A DNA stretch of 64,000 bases, from the NCBI RefSeq assembly GCF_000187995.2, contig NZ_AEUW02000001.1, forward strand, positions 1,550,001-1,614,000, in the 5' to 3' direction. Below, one piece after another: positions 62,349-64,000 of this stretch. The stretch is from Streptococcus macacae NCTC 11558. GTDB taxonomy: Bacteria; Bacillota; Bacilli; Lactobacillales; Streptococcaceae. The notes beneath the pieces are model-generated. The model worked only from the letters and a program-made list of their open reading frames with translations, was not told the DNA's origin and made no database searches. Each line of letters starts with the position of its first letter. Positions within the stretch are counted from its first letter, which is position 1. Both the position numbers and the translations under genes were made by a program.

Positions 62349-62832
62349 GCAAAGAAGTGTATTTTTAAAGCAAGGGCTTCTCTCAAAAAGTGTTGTTGTC
62401 TTCATGGTACTGACATTACTTATGGGAGCTCTTATCATTGTTGCTGATGGCTACTGCCGTACACACTTTGGAGCGGGCAGTCTTATTAGCAGCTATTCCT
62501 TTGTAGCTGATATTATGTTTGTTTTCCTAGGTGTTTCTAGCTTTGGCAAGGAATTTCAGTACCGTACCATTAATATGATTCGTATTAGTCATTTATCGGG
62601 ATTTGAAGTGCTTGTGCGAAAATTACTTGATTTCATTTTTTTAGCACTTCTTTCTGCTAGTTTTTTACTTGCGGAACTGGCCATCTACAAGTATGGTTAT
62701 CATTATAGTGAAGTCAATCTAGTAACTTATCTTAAACATATCTACCTTGATTTTGCGATTTATGCTTCCATATTAGGTGATTCTGTATTGGAGCTAGAAT
62801 TAAAGAAAGAAAAGAAAAAAGATGGGCTGTAA
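62338..62832 (+). pseudogene. ABC permease of BcrB/LanE type, apparently C-terminally truncated
   Basis: A 164-residue product with about three to four transmembrane helices (TM1 about 17-37, TM2 about 48-67, TM3 about 98-120). The motif FGKEFQYRTINMIRISHLSG after TM2 is typical of ABC-2 immunity permeases, whose length is usually about 230-250 with six helices. After IYLDFAIYASILG the frame continues with a charged tail (ELELKKEKKKDGL) instead of further helices. A deletion or frameshift is likely, so the transporter may be non-functional. A start at GTG 62323 is also possible. Confidence 0.7.
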
Positions 62833-62842
62833 GGGAATAACT

Positions 62843-62883
62843 TTTCAAAAGAACATTCGTAAAAAACGAATGTTCTTTTGAAA
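62843..62883 (+). terminator. 18-bp perfect hairpin between the permease and purC
   Basis: TTTCAAAAGAACATTCGT (62843-62860) and its exact reverse complement (62866-62883) flank AAAAA. The 3' flank is ATTTAATT, so termination is plausible. The inner ACGAATGTT arms loosely resemble a PurR box, but several bases differ. Confidence 0.7.
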
Positions 62884-62907
62884 TTTAATTATAAAGTTTG
62901 TGTCATG

Positions 62908-62936
62908 TTGAATTTAAGCTTGATGTATGTTAAAAT
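62908..62936 (+). promoter_or_regulatory. purC promoter
   Basis: TTGAAT (62908-62913)-17-TAAAAT (62931-62936), about 34 bp before the chosen ATG. Confidence 0.6.
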
Positions 62937-62969
62937 AAGATGAATACTTTAGGAAAGGCGAACATTTTG

Positions 62970-63677
62970 ATGACCAGACAACTTATTTATTCAGGTAAAG
63001 CAAAGGATATCTTTGCGACGGAAGACGAAAATGTGATTATTGCTCAATATAAGGACCAGGCAACCGCCTTCAATGGTGTGAAAAAGGAACAGATTGCAGG
63101 TAAGGGGCAGCTCAATAATCAGATTTCGTCTTTTATTTTTGAAAAATTAAATTCAGCAGGTGTTGCAACACATTTTATTGAAAAGATCTCAGAAACAGAA
63201 CAGCTGAATAAAAAAGTCCGTATTATTCCTCTGGAAGTTGTTCTGCGTAATGTGACCGCCGGTTCGTTTTCAAAACGTTTTGGTCTTGCAGAAGGTATTG
63301 AGCTGGAACAGCCAATTGTTGAGTTTTATTATAAAAATGATGACTTGGATGATCCTTTTATCAATGATGAACATGTAACATTTTTAAAACTTGCTAATGA
63401 GAAAGAGATTGCTTTCCTGAAAGAGGAGACGCGTCGCATCAATGGACTTTTGTCAGCTTGGTTCGATCAAATTGGTCTCAAATTAATTGATTTTAAATTA
63501 GAATTTGGTTTTGATCAAGAGGGTAAGATTATCTTAGCAGATGAATTTTCACCAGACAACTGCCGGCTTTGGGACGCAAAAGGAAACCATATGGATAAGG
63601 ATGTCTTTCGAAGAAGTCTTGGTGAGCTGACAGATGTTTATGAAGTCGTTTGGGAAAAATTGCAATTATTAAATTAA
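62970..63677 (+). CDS. purC: Phosphoribosylaminoimidazole-succinocarboxamide synthase (SAICAR synthetase)
   Basis: A 235-residue enzyme starting [20 protein letters not shown]. The ATP-binding motif [22 protein letters not shown] and the [12 protein letters not shown] motif are complete. It catalyses step seven of purine synthesis. AGGAAAGG lies 12-19 bases before the ATG; an ATG 30 bp upstream overlaps the -10 region and is rejected. It is normally the first gene of the purine operon, whose next gene lies beyond the window. Confidence 0.96.
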   Translation: MTRQLIYSGKAKDIFATEDENVIIAQYKDQATAFNGVKKEQIAGKGQLNNQISSFIFEKLNSAGVATHFIEKISETEQLNKKVRIIPLEVVLRNVTAGSFSKRFGLAEGIELEQPIVEFYYKNDDLDDPFINDEHVTFLKLANEKEIAFLKEETRRINGLLSAWFDQIGLKLIDFKLEFGFDQEGKIILADEFSPDNCRLWDAKGNHMDKDVFRRSLGELTDVYEVVWEKLQLLN

Positions 63678-64000
63678 GACTAGTAGCAGCTCTTCAAGTC
63701 TAAGAGTACCTAAGCTAAACCTGAGGTCTTTTTATTGTACTGGGGAACTGAAAGAAAAGAGCTAGACTGATTCTGAGGGGCAATAGAAGACTGCTGGGTG
63801 ATATTATCCTAAGGGTCAAAAGACCTAGGCCGGTAAACGGTTATGGGAATTGAGATGTTAATTGAAATTGAGTTAGGGAAAGGCGAAAGCAGTTTTGCCT
63901 TTCCATCACATTCAAAAAGAATAAAGGAAGGATTGAAGCCGTCCGGAAAGCTTGGAAAAAAGACAGCCTGTTTCTGAAATTCTGATTTCAGATGGCCTCC
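63678..64000. other. Sequence after purC to the window end, no supported gene
   Basis: A weak terminator-like stretch (ACCT/AGGT then TTTTTATT) ends near 63735. GGAAAGGC (63877-63884) and GCCTTTCC (63897-63904) form an 8-bp hairpin without a T-tract. A 44-codon frame from 63843 has no ribosome-binding site and no recognisable product. Confidence 0.5.

Noticed and set aside
62851..62878. PurR box upstream of purC
   Set aside because: The palindrome contains ACGAATGTT arms, but these differ at several positions from the PurBox consensus; termination explains the structure better.
63843..63977. 44-codon frame starting MGIEMLIEIE near the window end
   Set aside because: No ribosome-binding site, no promoter and no family resemblance.

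Overview
The window is a chromosomal segment spanning the replication origin of a low-GC Streptococcus, very probably of the mutans group. Evidence for this is the gene order dnaA-dnaN-DUF951-ychF-pth-mfd-rqcP-divIC-tilS-hpt-ftsH, then an rRNA operon, mreCD, a GbpB/PcsB-type wall hydrolase, prs, recO, plsX, acpP and purC. The GbpB-like protein resembles S. mutans GbpB closely in its first and last parts but differs in the Ala/Gln-rich middle, so a close relative such as S. ratti is as likely as S. mutans itself. The species call is an inference from memory of protein sequences.

Layout. (1) Left of the origin (1-26.6 kb) most genes are on the minus strand, co-directional with replication: rpsD, veg, dnaB-rplI-gdpP, mnmG, mnmA, two secreted peptidoglycan lyases, ecfT-ecfA2-ecfA1, pgsA, a RodZ-like gene and a pair of M16 peptidases, then guaB, trpS, a DUF1275 gene and rlmH. 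Exceptions on the plus strand are a TetR gene, yaaA-recF and an ABC-F gene. A damaged IS200-type element lies just past the terminator of a tRNA-Glu/tRNA-Asn unit, beside a divergent tRNA-Arg. (2) htrA (with a CiaR-type box) and parB precede oriC, a DnaA-box cluster at about 28.96-29.10 kb with more boxes between dnaA and dnaN. Two perfect-core parS palindromes lie at 13.38 kb and 26.05 kb. (3) Right of the origin (29-45 kb) housekeeping genes run on the plus strand to ftsH and an amino-acid permease. (4) 45.1-52.1 kb holds one complete 16S-tRNA-Ala-23S-5S operon followed by 17 tRNA genes and a terminator. (5) 52.1-60.5 kb carries mreCD, the GbpB/PcsB homologue with a WalR/VicR box, prs, an aminotransferase, recO, a membrane-anchored thioredoxin-like gene, plsX and acpP.

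The most unusual region is 60.68-62.83 kb, between acpP and purC. A ComR-box-like palindrome with a T-rich spacer and a consensus -10 precedes two tiny double-glycine-leader peptides. Each has a GxxxG motif, as in two-peptide class IIb bacteriocins. A 59-residue two-helix protein (candidate immunity), an ABC ATPase and a shortened permease follow. No dedicated exporter is present, so export would have to occur in trans. In pneumococcus, as I recall, the same interval holds comAB and a small double-glycine peptide, so it may be a recurrent site for peptide-signalling or bacteriocin genes. The working hypothesis is a bacteriocin module controlled directly by ComR or a ComR paralogue.
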